NCBI RefSeq assembly: GCF_938029485.1
Contig: NZ_CALHGC010000321.1
Span: forward strand, 1 to 11,453
DNA length: 11,453 nt
Origin: an uncultured Treponema sp.
GTDB lineage: Bacteria; Spirochaetota; Spirochaetia; Treponematales; Treponemataceae
Direction: 5' to 3'
Both the position numbers and the translations under genes were made by a program. Positions 1 to 6,992 of this stretch are shown here, piece after piece; the stretch's first letter is position 1, and each line of letters begins with the position of its first letter. The notes under the pieces were generated by a model. It was not told where the DNA came from, made no database searches, and saw only the letters and a list, made by a program, of their open reading frames with translations.

Positions 1-963
1 CAATCGCTTCGCCCGCTCATATAAATCTGCAGAATCGTTAATCAATGCCCCGCTCTGCTGCGCCGAAATAGTGGTAAAGTCCGCATACCGTATTTTGATA
101 TGCACCGTACGGCTTTGAACGTGCTCGTCAAGAATGCGGCACATCAACTCGGCGCTCAGCTGAAACAGCACATCGGAAATTTCATCCTTTTCATGCAAAT
201 CGGTTTCAAACGTGCGCTCCGTACTAATAGAATGACTTTTCCGATCCTCGTTAAAGATATGCGCCATATCTCCGCGAACGGCTCGATACAAAAACGTACC
301 GGCGGCATTCCCGATAATCAGCTGCAAAACGGATTCCTGCTGTTTGATGATTTCTGAAATAGTCGTCAGACCGGCCTCCGCAAGCCGCGCACGCGTTTTA
401 CCGCCGATACCCCATACGTCGCTTAAACGCAGCGACTGCATAAACGCCGCTTCTCCGCCCGGCGGAACAACCAGCAGGCCGTCCGGCTTCGATTGTCCCG
501 AAGCAATCTTTGCGATATATTTATTGGAAGCCGCTCCTACGGAAACCCTCAAACCGGTTTGCTCAAAAACAGCATTTTTTAAAAGCCGGGCAGCCGCTTC
601 GGTATTGCCGAATATTTTTTCCGTACCGCTCATATCTAAAAAAGCTTCATCGACGGAAAGCTGCTGTATATCGGGACTGAAGTTTTTAAAAATCCCCATA
701 ATCTCTTTTGATTTTTCATAATACCGCTGCATACGGGTTTTTAAAAAGATACCGTGCGGACACAAGGCGCGTGCGCGGCCAATCGGCATTGCGGAATGCA
801 CCCCGAATTTCCGCGCTTCATACGAAGCAGTCGAGACAACCCCTCGCTTGCCGAGCCCGCCGACAATAACCGGCTTCCCGCGATAGGCCGGATTATCAAG
901 CTGTTCCACCGAGGCAAAAAAAGCGTCTAAATCAACATGAAAAAATACCGGATTATGAATCAT
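1..963 (-). CDS. dinB: DNA polymerase IV (DinB, Y-family), 3' end cut by window edge
   Basis: Error-prone translesion DNA polymerase. The reading frame starts at ATG 963-961 and stays open for 321 codons to base 1, so the C-terminus is missing. The family is usually about 350-410 residues, so most of the protein is here. The N-terminal palm motif HVDLDAFFASVE (residues 9-20) carries the metal-binding Asp11 and the steric-gate aromatic Phe16. SVDEAFLD (103-110) carries the catalytic Asp105-Glu106. VGAASNKYIAKIASGQSKPDG (142-162) and a helix-hairpin-helix VWGIGGKTRARLAEAGL (183-199) follow in the expected order, and the little-finger domain begins near residue 240. An AGGAA ribosome site lies 8 bases before the start. 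No defect is visible. Function is established for the family; identification is from motifs read by eye. Confidence 0.96.
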   Translation of the reverse strand, partial: MIHNPVFFHVDLDAFFASVEQLDNPAYRGKPVIVGGLGKRGVVSTASYEARKFGVHSAMPIGRARALCPHGIFLKTRMQRYYEKSKEIMGIFKNFSPDIQQLSVDEAFLDMSGTEKIFGNTEAAARLLKNAVFEQTGLRVSVGAASNKYIAKIASGQSKPDGLLVVPPGGEAAFMQSLRLSDVWGIGGKTRARLAEAGLTTISEIIKQQESVLQLIIGNAAGTFLYRAVRGDMAHIFNEDRKSHSISTERTFETDLHEKDEISDVLFQLSAELMCRILDEHVQSRTVHIKIRYADFTTISAQQSGALINDSADLYERAKRL

Positions 964-1008
964 TTTGCAGTTTCCTATTCTTCCCGCCTCATCCGTTCAC
1001 TGTATCAT

Positions 1009-1037
1009 GTTATCTTCTTCTTAGATAGAGCGGTCAA
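1009..1037 (-). promoter_or_regulatory. Candidate dinB promoter
   Basis: On the minus strand, TTGACC (1037-1032) is followed after 17 bases by GATAAC (1014-1009). These match the sigma-70 consensus at 5/6 and 4/6. The predicted start of transcription would give a leader of roughly 40 bases before the dinB ATG at 963. No SOS-like operator was recognised. Confidence 0.4.
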
Positions 1038-1106
1038 AAATTAATTTCCGTGATATTTATATTATATATCTACTACTACCGCCGCAATTATAGTATACTC
1101 TGCCGG

Positions 1107-1112
1107 TATAAT
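1107..1112 (+). promoter_or_regulatory. Candidate -10 box for the duplicated-domain secreted protein gene
   Basis: A perfect TATAAT lies 34 bases before the ATG at 1147, a suitable distance for a short leader. No convincing -35 box is present 16-18 bases upstream, so the promoter is only tentative. Confidence 0.35.
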
Positions 1113-1146
1113 AGGTATCTCTAATATACGTGATATGGAGAATTGT

Positions 1147-1965
1147 ATGATCAAAATAATGAAACGCATATTTTTTTGTGCAGTTTTTTTGCTATGCACT
1201 GCATTGGGTTTTGCTGCCGGTGAAGACGCTCCTTCTATAAAAGTGTACGATGCAAAAGATACTCTTGTATGTGAGTTGACGGAACAGGCAGACATTGAAG
1301 CCTTTAATGATTTGTTGTCGGAGAGTGCAGCGGTTGGTGTCGACGATGCCGCTTTTACTCAAGTACCGAAAAATGCTAAGATAGCGTACCGATATGAAAT
1401 ACCCGCAGATTCCTCTGTTATACGGCTTCTTATCTATGCCGATAGTAACACGGCGCATATACCTAATGCCCCGAAAGGTGAAGATATGCCGGAGGTGTTT
1501 GCATGGGAGCTATTCGGAGAAGCATACAAGATACTGTCGCAGCCGACTTCGTTAAAAAGAGCGCTTACCCGATATAAAGATAGAGAGGAAAATATTTTTG
1601 TCTATGATGCAAAAGGTTTTCTGGTGTCTTCGGCACGTATTCCTTCACTCTTGCAAATATTCGGTGAAATGATGGACGAGTATGCCGGTGATACGGGTGA
1701 ACATCAATTTTCGGGAAATTTTCCGCCGGAAAAAAGTATACATGAAGGTAAACAGCTGTTGTATCGTTATACCATTTGGAGCGTTGGCGATGACGCAATA
1801 CGAATGTATATTTACGGAGATACCGATAAAGCAGTGCTCACAAGCATATTTCCTTATTGGGCTGATGGTACGCTCTCAAAAGAAGGGTATGCATTATTCA
1901 AGAATCCAAAAAAACTCATTGAAAAGCTGAAAAGAAATAGTGTTGAATTGATGGATATACGTTGA
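1147..1965 (+). CDS. Secreted protein of unknown function built from two copies of one domain
   Basis: Family not recognised. I chose the ATG at 1147 (272 aa), not the one at 1135, because GGAG at 1137-1140 sits 6 bases before it and would lie inside the coding region of the longer form. The first about 25 residues are a signal peptide (basic MIKIMKR, then a hydrophobic stretch to LGFAAG), so the mature protein is probably periplasmic or outer-surface. The body is a tandem duplication. Residues 31-130 start IKVYDAKDTLV and contain YRYEI and IRLLIYADS. Residues 150-252 start IFVYDAKGFLV and contain YRYTI and IRMYIYGDT. The stop is immediately followed by the in-frame start of a chemotaxis-receptor remnant, so a recombination junction may lie at this 3' end. 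The gene itself looks intact. Confidence 0.85.
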   Translation: MIKIMKRIFFCAVFLLCTALGFAAGEDAPSIKVYDAKDTLVCELTEQADIEAFNDLLSESAAVGVDDAAFTQVPKNAKIAYRYEIPADSSVIRLLIYADSNTAHIPNAPKGEDMPEVFAWELFGEAYKILSQPTSLKRALTRYKDREENIFVYDAKGFLVSSARIPSLLQIFGEMMDEYAGDTGEHQFSGNFPPEKSIHEGKQLLYRYTIWSVGDDAIRMYIYGDTDKAVLTSIFPYWADGTLSKEGYALFKNPKKLIEKLKRNSVELMDIR

Positions 1966-3016
1966 TAGAAAAGATAAAAGGCTTGTTGAAATTCATAAGG
2001 AAAAAGTTATTCGTTTGGAACGGGAAATCACTTTTAATGAAATCTTATACGACTCAGTCATTGCTGATGTACATGGAAATATGTATTCGGCAGATGGACA
2101 GGTTATTCCCGTGAATGCCTATGATTGGTTCAAAGTTTCTATCGACGGCAAAGATTTTTTATCGGAACCCTTCACTTCTGCCGTGAACGGTAAATTTATT
2201 ATGACTATTTCTGTTCCATTGTATGACAATGACCGCCGCATTATCGGAGTTTTAGCAGCAGCTATTGATGCGAAAAGATTGTCAATGCTCATTGAGGATA
2301 TTGTAGTTGGCCAAACAGGATACTGTTTTATTCTCGGAACCACAGGAAATGCCCTTGCACATAAGAATTTTGATTTTGTTACCAAGCAATTTAACGGCAT
2401 GGAAGCAGGAAAAAACGATAAAACATTTGCATCGGTTGTACAGCTTCACTCAACAGCAATTTATTCACAAGCATCTTCTGTTGTGTACTACACGTATAAA
2501 AATACTTCCAGCATCGCTTCTTATGCAAAGATAAAAACGACAGGCTGGACAGTGCTTATATCTGCACCTATTAATGAATTTATGAGCACAGTAAACGCTT
2601 TGCGTCTGTCGATGATCGGTATCGAATTTGCAATTTTACTGATTGCACTTATTACCGTGTATTTTGTCGCCCGTATGGTGGTAAAACCGATACAAACCGC
2701 CGTTTCTGCCTTGCAGAATATTGCACAAGGAGAAGGAGACTTAACAATCCGTCTACCGGTGCACGGCAATGATGAGATTACCGACATGGCGGAATATTTT
2801 AACGAGACGATTGCGAAAATCGGCGCATCGATCCGGCAAGTCGGCGTCAACTCAAATACGATGGAAGAGATCGGAAACGAGCTTGCCTCCGACATGACGG
2901 AAACCGCCAGTGCCGTAAATGAGATCAGCGCAAACATCGACGGAGTAAAGCAACAGGCAATGACGGAGTTCCGCCCCAATGTCGATTGGAAAAGGGCTTG
3001 GAATAAGAACACGTAA
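1964..3016 (+). pseudogene. Methyl-accepting chemotaxis protein remnant, truncated at both ends
   Basis: Recognisable receptor sequence starts right at the end of the preceding gene (DRKDKRLVEIHKEKV) without ATG. The only early start is TTG 2015, poorly served by AAGG 14 bases upstream. Numbered from that TTG, residues 1-190 are the distal part of a double-Cache ligand-binding domain (VSIDGKDFLSEP, ISVPLYDNDRRIIGVLAAAID, GQTGYCFILGTTG). Residues 198-220 are the second membrane helix and 221-273 a HAMP domain. The signalling helices begin at ASAVNEISANIDGVKQQAM (299-316) and then break into an unrelated 17-residue end (TEFRPNVDW...). The first membrane helix, the proximal Cache part and the methylation/CheA-interaction tip are all absent, so it cannot signal as a normal receptor. 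A residual membrane-anchored Cache protein is a less likely alternative. Confidence 0.8.
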
Positions 3017-3046
3017 AAAATTTTGATATGACTAGGAGATTTATGT

Positions 3047-3523
3047 ATGAGAAGAACCGACAGAGCGGTAACGGATAACCGGCAAATACAATCGATTATA
3101 GAACAAGCAAAAGTCGTACATATCGGTATGATCGATAATGATCGTCCGTATGTAGTGCCGATGCAGTACGGTTTTGTGTTTGCCGATGGACAGCTGACCT
3201 TATATGTGCATTGTGCAAAGGAAGGCCGAAAACTCGACATTATCAAAAAGAACCCGCGTGTTTTTATTGAACTCGAAACGAATGTTGCAATTGTTTCCGG
3301 CGGAGATATTCCGTGTAAATACGGTTCGGAATATGCAAGCGTTATGGGAGACGGTACGGCTGTTTTTGTTGAAGATGTAAAAGAAAAAATTTTAGGCTTG
3401 CAGCTTATGATGAAAACACAAAGCGACAGAGATTTTGAAATAACCGAACAGATGACAAAATCGGTTACGGTGTTGCGTATTGATGTTCCGTGTGTAACGG
3501 CAAAAAGCAGAACTAAGACTTAA
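3047..3523 (+). CDS. NimA-like pyridoxamine 5'-phosphate oxidase-fold flavoprotein
   Basis: A 158-residue cytoplasmic protein of the PPOX-like split beta-barrel family that contains the 5-nitroimidazole resistance (Nim) proteins. Typical elements occur in order: the opening MRRTDRAVTD, PYVVPMQYGF (34-43), LYVHCAKEGRKLD (53-65) with the family's conserved His55, NPRVFIELE (69-77), and YASVMGDGTAVFVED (96-110). Such proteins bind flavin and act as reductases or oxidases; the substrate here cannot be told from sequence, and nitroimidazole resistance should not be assumed. AGGAG at 3034-3038 lies 8 bases before ATG 3047. The overlapping ATG at 3043 is in another frame. The length is normal for the family and no damage is seen. 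Confidence 0.88.
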   Translation: MRRTDRAVTDNRQIQSIIEQAKVVHIGMIDNDRPYVVPMQYGFVFADGQLTLYVHCAKEGRKLDIIKKNPRVFIELETNVAIVSGGDIPCKYGSEYASVMGDGTAVFVEDVKEKILGLQLMMKTQSDRDFEITEQMTKSVTVLRIDVPCVTAKSRTKT

Positions 3524-3618
3524 CGATTTAAGAGGAGAAGCTCTTATATGCGAAGAGTGTTATGCAAAGGAAAATAGAATTACGCCGTTACTGAACCCCC
3601 GTTGACTATTTAGAACAT

Positions 3619-3647
3619 CATACGCAATATATATGGCGTATGCTTTT
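3619..3647 (+). terminator. Hairpin CATACGC/GCGTATG with short T run, possible weak terminator
   Basis: A perfect 7-bp inverted repeat (3619-3625 and 3636-3642) with a 10-base AT loop is followed by CTTTT. It lies between the NimA-like gene and the M15 gene, directly before the latter's GGAG ribosome site (3648-3651). It could therefore end upstream transcripts or affect translation of the next gene. The T run is short, so termination would be inefficient. Confidence 0.35.
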
Positions 3648-3658
3648 GGAGATTCGTA

Positions 3659-4600
3659 ATGCTGCTGCATCAATCAAGAATATTAAAAATAAAAAACACT
3701 TTTATTCTTTTTCGCATAACGGCATTTTGTGTATTTTGCACACGGCCCGGTATCCTGTTTCCTGCCGCTCTTCCGTCCGAGCCGAAAGAGCTTGATATTT
3801 TACGCAGATCCTATCCCGATATCCTATTTAACTGTGTTTACGATGAAACACACAAAGATTTTAAAATTGAAATTACGCGCAAAAACAGCCGTGCCCCTCA
3901 GACGGCAACACTCTATTGGGCTGACGGCAAAATGCTTACACTCGAAAAACTCGGAGAAAAAGAACTGTATTGGAATCTTATGTACCGCTACGCAAAAGAC
4001 ATTCCCGATCCTGCAACATTTTCTCAAGAAGACATACAGCGTTTGCGCAATTTTTCTTCGGCGGAAAACCGGTCAAAACAACGCGGCATATCGCTCGACT
4101 TTTTTAATATTGTATACGACAGTGCAACGCGCCAATCGACGGAAGCTCATATAAAAAGCGTATCCTTCCTCGGTAAATACACAAAGGCGCACGAATGGAT
4201 ATTTGAACCGCTTGCGCGTGTTGAAAATAAAATCCGTGAACTTGCAAAAACCGACAGCGGCGTAAAAGATTTTGTCGATACGTTGGCGCAGGTCGATAGT
4301 TACAATTGGCGCGAAATCAGAGACCGCGGTTCGCGTTCGTTTCACAGTTACGGTATTGCCGTAGATGTTCTTCCGCGCGGCTGGGGACAAAAAAATATTT
4401 ACTGGGCATGGCGGCGCACTATTGACCCTGACGGATGGATGACCCTTCCTTTGGATAAGCGTTGGATGCCGCCGTTAAAAGTCATTCAAGTGTTTGAAAG
4501 CGAAGGTTTTATTTGGGGCGGAAAATGGCCTATCTGGGACAATATGCACTTTGAATACCGCCCCGAATTAATTGCGTATACAAGAACGATGCCGGAATGA
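3659..4600 (+). CDS. Secreted M15-family (VanY-type) D,D-carboxypeptidase-like peptidase
   Basis: A 313-residue exported zinc peptidase that probably acts on peptidoglycan stem peptides in the periplasm. The N-terminus has basic residues and a hydrophobic stretch (about 13-38, to FPAALPS), taken as a signal peptide. About 165 residues of unassigned sequence precede a C-terminal M15 domain. The hallmark SFHSYGIAVD (227-236) supplies zinc ligands His229 and Asp236. FIWGGKW (284-290) and DNMHFEYRPE (294-303) supply the third ligand His297. All three ligands are present, so the enzyme should be active. The start at ATG 3659 has GGAG 7 bases upstream. The NimA-like gene is 135 bases upstream, and a probable terminator follows. 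D,D- versus L,D-specificity cannot be decided from sequence. Confidence 0.88.
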   Translation: MLLHQSRILKIKNTFILFRITAFCVFCTRPGILFPAALPSEPKELDILRRSYPDILFNCVYDETHKDFKIEITRKNSRAPQTATLYWADGKMLTLEKLGEKELYWNLMYRYAKDIPDPATFSQEDIQRLRNFSSAENRSKQRGISLDFFNIVYDSATRQSTEAHIKSVSFLGKYTKAHEWIFEPLARVENKIRELAKTDSGVKDFVDTLAQVDSYNWREIRDRGSRSFHSYGIAVDVLPRGWGQKNIYWAWRRTIDPDGWMTLPLDKRWMPPLKVIQVFESEGFIWGGKWPIWDNMHFEYRPELIAYTRTMPE

Positions 4601-4650
4601 AATATCATTCGTAATGGGGAATTATTTTACGACAAACATCACTTATTAAC

Positions 4651-4695
4651 TGCATTTTCTCACTAACGTTACGAAAGTGCATAATTTTATTATTT
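4651..4695 (+). terminator. Probable Rho-independent terminator after the M15 peptidase gene
   Basis: TGCATTTTC (4651-4659) pairs with GAAAGTGCA (4673-4681) over 9 bp with one G-U pair and a 13-base loop. It is followed by the T-rich TAATTTTATTATTT. It lies 50 bases after the peptidase stop and before the LRR gene. The stem is AU-rich, so strength is uncertain. Confidence 0.45.
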
Positions 4696-4737
4696 CTGAT
4701 GTTGAAACATCTTCAATTAAAATTATAGGAGATTGTA

Positions 4738-5373
4738 ATGAAACCACATAAGAATAAAATTTTTGCCTTTGTGCAAACAAAAACCGCGGCGCTTATCACA
4801 GCAGCATTACTGCTTGTCGTATCGTCAGCGGTTGGAAGTTCAAGCAATGAGGACGGCTCAGACGGAACGGTAACAGCGCAAGCGTCCGTCGTCACAGACA
4901 GCGCCTCGCTCATATTAAGTCCGGACAAGCTTACCATCAGGGTTACGGCAACAACGGCGGACGATTCTGCCGTTACGGTGGAAGGCTGTACCGAAACTAC
5001 CCTTGCAAGCGGTACGGAGACTACACTGCACGCACAGGGTACCGCCGTTATTCTTAAAGGAAAGATCACCGAGTTGTACTGCCGGGACAATCAGCTGACC
5101 GCGCTTAACATACAGGGCTTAAGCGCTTTGCAAGGGCTGGAGTGCGACCGCAATCAACTTACTGCACAAGCACTTACAAGCCTCTTGACCGGCTTACCGG
5201 TGCGGTTACCAAGCGACGATGCAAAGTGCACCCTGTACGCTGAAGACTCAGGAGAAGGCAACCATACGGATATTAATTATGACTCAGCTTATAGATATGA
5301 TTCAGATGAAAGCGGGATGAGCTCAGGAGATATATTTATGAAATGGTACAATGATATCAAAGAGAAATATTAA
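4738..5373 (+). CDS. Short leucine-rich-repeat secreted protein carrying the start of a toxin-like tail
   Basis: A 211-residue exported protein. Residues 1-36 form a signal segment (KTAALITAALLLVVSSAVG). A Ser/Thr/Ala-rich stalk follows (about 37-105). There are then only two LRR units of treponemal type: ITELYCRDNQLTALNIQGLS (110-129) and LQGLECDRNQLTAQAL (131-146), with the usual post-repeat segment LPSDDAKCTLYAEDSGEGNH (157-176). From about residue 179 (base 5270) the DNA turns abruptly AT-rich and the protein changes character (NYDSAYRYDSDESG...KWYNDIKEKY). The frame stops at TAA 5371 but continues open in the same frame to 5607, so the original protein was probably about 290 residues. 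AGGAG (4727-4731) lies 6 bases before the ATG. I read it as an LRR carrier fused by recombination to an exchangeable C-terminal tip. The LRR assignment is solid; the carrier role is inference. Confidence 0.75.
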   Translation: MKPHKNKIFAFVQTKTAALITAALLLVVSSAVGSSSNEDGSDGTVTAQASVVTDSASLILSPDKLTIRVTATTADDSAVTVEGCTETTLASGTETTLHAQGTAVILKGKITELYCRDNQLTALNIQGLSALQGLECDRNQLTAQALTSLLTGLPVRLPSDDAKCTLYAEDSGEGNHTDINYDSAYRYDSDESGMSSGDIFMKWYNDIKEKY

Positions 5374-5610
5374 GAAAAGGGAAATAGCAAGAAGGGATTA
5401 ATACATATCTTAGAACGATATGCTAATGATTTTGTATCTCAAGGTATAGATAATATTTCTAAACCCGTAAATACAGGAAGCAATACAAAAGGGTATTGTC
5501 AAATTGAAGATGGGGCAGTTATATATGAATTAGATAGAAATAGTTCAATAAAAATAGTTGCAGTTAGAGTGAAAGATAAATCTGAAGTAATTTGGAAGGA
5601 AATAAAATGA
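5374..5610 (+). pseudogene. C-terminal toxin-tip remnant, in frame after the LRR gene's stop
   Basis: After the TAA at 5371-5373 the LRR gene's frame remains open for 78 codons to TGA 5608-5610, with no usable ATG, GTG or TTG near its beginning. It is therefore translated only by read-through, or not at all. It reads EKGNSKKGLIHILERYANDF, then a Gly/Asn-rich turn, and ends with alternating hydrophobic strands (GAVIYELDRNSSIKIVAVRV, then SEVIWKEIK). A helix with a His/Arg pair followed by strands recalls small RNase-type (BECR-fold) toxin tips, but I cannot assign a family. Its TGA overlaps the ATG of the next gene (ATGA), as toxin and immunity genes often do. Most likely it is the distal half of one toxin tip split by a nonsense mutation in the AT-rich part; a programmed or assembly-derived stop is the alternative. 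Confidence 0.6.
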
Positions 5611-5972
5611 GCGAAAAATATGCAATATATAATGGACAAAAATTTAAATGTGGATTTTATAGAGGTGGAAGAATCGAACTTTATAGTGAAATTCCAATAA
5701 ACAATTTTAAATTTGAAGACAGCGTCTATTGTAAAATGGTAGACCGCAGTGAATGTGATAGAGTTTACAGTATTACACCAATGGTAAGATATCAAGGTGA
5801 AGAATATTATTATTACGAAGAAACAAAAGATAAAATACAATTATATGTTGGTGCCGGTGATTTAAGTCTTGAGCGGGAATCTAAAGGTTTTGAACATACC
5901 GGCTATGAAGAATGGACTAAATGGGTTCCAAAATCCGAATGTGAAAAATTTGATAAGATAACGGAATATTAA
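5607..5972 (+). CDS. Candidate immunity protein with an internal two-fold repeat
   Basis: A small acidic soluble protein of 121 residues without signal peptide or membrane segment, AT-rich like the tip before it. I chose ATG 5607, which overlaps the upstream stop (ATGA) and has AAGGA 6 bases before it; the TTG at 5592 would swallow that site. The protein is two diverged copies of one unit. Residues 5-51 run from YAIYNGQKF through RIELYSE to CKMVDRSECD, and residues 59-113 from MVRYQGEEY through KIQLYVG to TKWVPKSECE. Repeated YxxYxG...I.LY...WVp..E units occur in small cytoplasmic proteins next to toxins. Role as cognate immunity to the preceding tip is inferred from size, position and translational coupling; no direct evidence. 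The gene looks intact although the toxin is interrupted, which is consistent with selection to retain immunity. Confidence 0.68.
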   Translation: MSEKYAIYNGQKFKCGFYRGGRIELYSEIPINNFKFEDSVYCKMVDRSECDRVYSITPMVRYQGEEYYYYEETKDKIQLYVGAGDLSLERESKGFEHTGYEEWTKWVPKSECEKFDKITEY

Positions 5973-5990
5973 CAACTACATCAAACACAG

Positions 5991-6432
5991 TAAGCAGTGC
6001 CGCCTGCAACAGGCAACTCGACATTGCCGGTAAAACCCGTGCCGCACTTACCGGCAGTATCTATCGGTTAGGAAGAACTGACCGTAATTCTGAATAAGAG
6101 TGTGGTCAATGCTATGGAAAATGCAACGCAGATGTCCGTGCCGCAGAGCGAAAAAGCTGCGATCAGGGAGATGGCAAGGGAGCAAAAGTAAAGCTAAAAG
6201 TCCTTTTATCCTCAGATACGATGATATCAAAGGATTAACAGCAAAAGAAATTGCTAATAAATATGCATTATCACAAATACCTGATAGAATTGTATTATAA
6301 AACTTTCCTTTAGAATTACCTTTGGAAGTAAGTATAGTTGGTTCCCAAGAGAAATGGAAAACTTCAGGTGGCAGTATACAATATACAATTAAATATAACT
6401 TATTGGAAAATAAATGGTTTGAAAATATTTAG
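5991..6432 (+). pseudogene. Second toxin-tip module remnant with frameshifts and an in-frame stop
   Basis: No single frame is open, but coding-like stretches follow each other. DIAGKTRAALTGSIYRL is in one frame (about 6027-6077). EELTVILNKSVVNAMENATQ and on to EKAAIREMAREQK is in the next (to 6191). Then comes a third frame with YDDIKGLTAKEIANKYALSQ and IPDRIVL to TAA 6298-6300, which continues after the stop as FPLELPLEVSIVGSQEKW, SGGSIQYTIKYNLLENKWFE and a TAG at 6430. The GLTAKEIANKYALSQIPD...GGSIQYTI...WF pattern is one I associate from memory with C-terminal tips of polymorphic toxins (RHS/LXG-type carriers) of unnamed family. The first about 200 bases are GC-rich and the tip AT-rich, again a carrier-to-tip boundary. 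It is followed at 24 bases by an immunity-like gene. The stop and frameshifts indicate decay. Confidence 0.6.
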
Positions 6433-6455
6433 GAATTGAAATAGGAGAAAGGAAA

Positions 6456-6770
6456 ATGGCTAAATCTATAACGATAGGTAATAAAAAGATTGAATTTCCG
6501 GAAGAAATAAAAGAAACAATTTATTTTGAAAACGTTGTTTGTGTTTTGTATAGAAAGGATAAAGAAATTTCAAATAATGTAGATTTTTTTGATTTAAATG
6601 GAAATAAGATTTTTAGAATAAATGATATTGTAAAAGCAAGAATCCCGAGGGGGTATGATCATATTGATAAAAAAAATAATTCTATTCTTATAGCTGAGTA
6701 TGAAATAGGAATTATTTTTGAGATTAATATAGAAGATAAAGTTGTATTGAACAAGACTTTTGTGCGATAG
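6456..6770 (+). CDS. Candidate immunity protein, paralogue of the one at 6993
   Basis: A 104-residue soluble, strand-rich protein with no signal peptide: ITIGNKKIEFPEEIKETIYF, VVCVLYRKDKEISNNVDFFD, LNGNKIFRI, SILIAEYEIGIIFEINIE. Its layout is a short N-terminal NKKIEF strand, VVxVLY, N-x(2)-FD-x-NG-x-(K/L), and a closing I-x-N-x-(E/D) strand pair. It matches the protein at 6993-7334 position for position and resembles small proteins found downstream of polymorphic toxin tips. ATG 6456 has AGGAG 8 bases upstream. It stands 24 bases after the broken second tip, so it is the likely immunity gene of that tip, surviving as an orphan. Function is inferred from family likeness and place. Confidence 0.62.
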   Translation: MAKSITIGNKKIEFPEEIKETIYFENVVCVLYRKDKEISNNVDFFDLNGNKIFRINDIVKARIPRGYDHIDKKNNSILIAEYEIGIIFEINIEDKVVLNKTFVR

Positions 6771-6823
6771 AACAATTTAGAAATATTTAATCATCTACCA
6801 ATTTACCTGAATAGGAGGAATGA

Positions 6824-6988
6824 ATGACTTTATTAACTGAAAAACAATTAGGCGAATACAGGGAAAAATACTCATATCAAGTGCTCAAAGAATTTGAAAA
6901 TGAAAAAAGAGCTATCACAAATGGAACACGGAGTCGTACAGTGCAACGAGTTGGTGAGTTTACGAATGAGAGATTTTTGGAGGAGTAA
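6824..6988 (+). CDS. Small ORF of 54 residues, unknown
   Basis: The ORF begins with ATG 6824, preceded by a near-perfect Shine-Dalgarno AGGAGG (6813-6818) at 5 bases, and ends at TAA 6986-6988. The product is short, charged and mainly helical (MTLLTEKQLGEYREKY, then VLKEFENEKRAI, ending VGEFTNERFLEE), with no signal peptide or Cys. Only 4 bases separate it from the next ATG, and its last codons (GGAGGAG) provide that gene's ribosome site, so the two are co-translated. It was not matched to a family. It may be a genuine small partner protein or the truncated remainder of a third toxin tip. Confidence 0.55.
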   Translation: MTLLTEKQLGEYREKYSYQVLKEFENEKRAITNGTRSRTVQRVGEFTNERFLEE

Positions 6989-6992
6989 GTAA

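Noticed and set aside
100..721. Two rightward open frames (85 and 125 codons) at 100-357 and 344-721
   Set aside because: They are antisense to dinB, whose catalytic motifs are clear; they have no ribosome sites or recognisable protein features.
2521..3246. Leftward open frame of 241 codons
   Set aside because: It lies opposite the chemotaxis receptor remnant and the NimA-like gene, has low-complexity Ser/Ile/Cys-rich composition and no motif; a shadow frame.
3498..3605. Cys-containing reading stretch (ALICEECYAKENRITPLLNPR) between the NimA-like and M15 genes
   Set aside because: It looks like the end of a zinc-ribbon protein but has no start codon after the preceding in-frame stop at 3495, and the NimA-like gene ends at its normal length; too weak to annotate.
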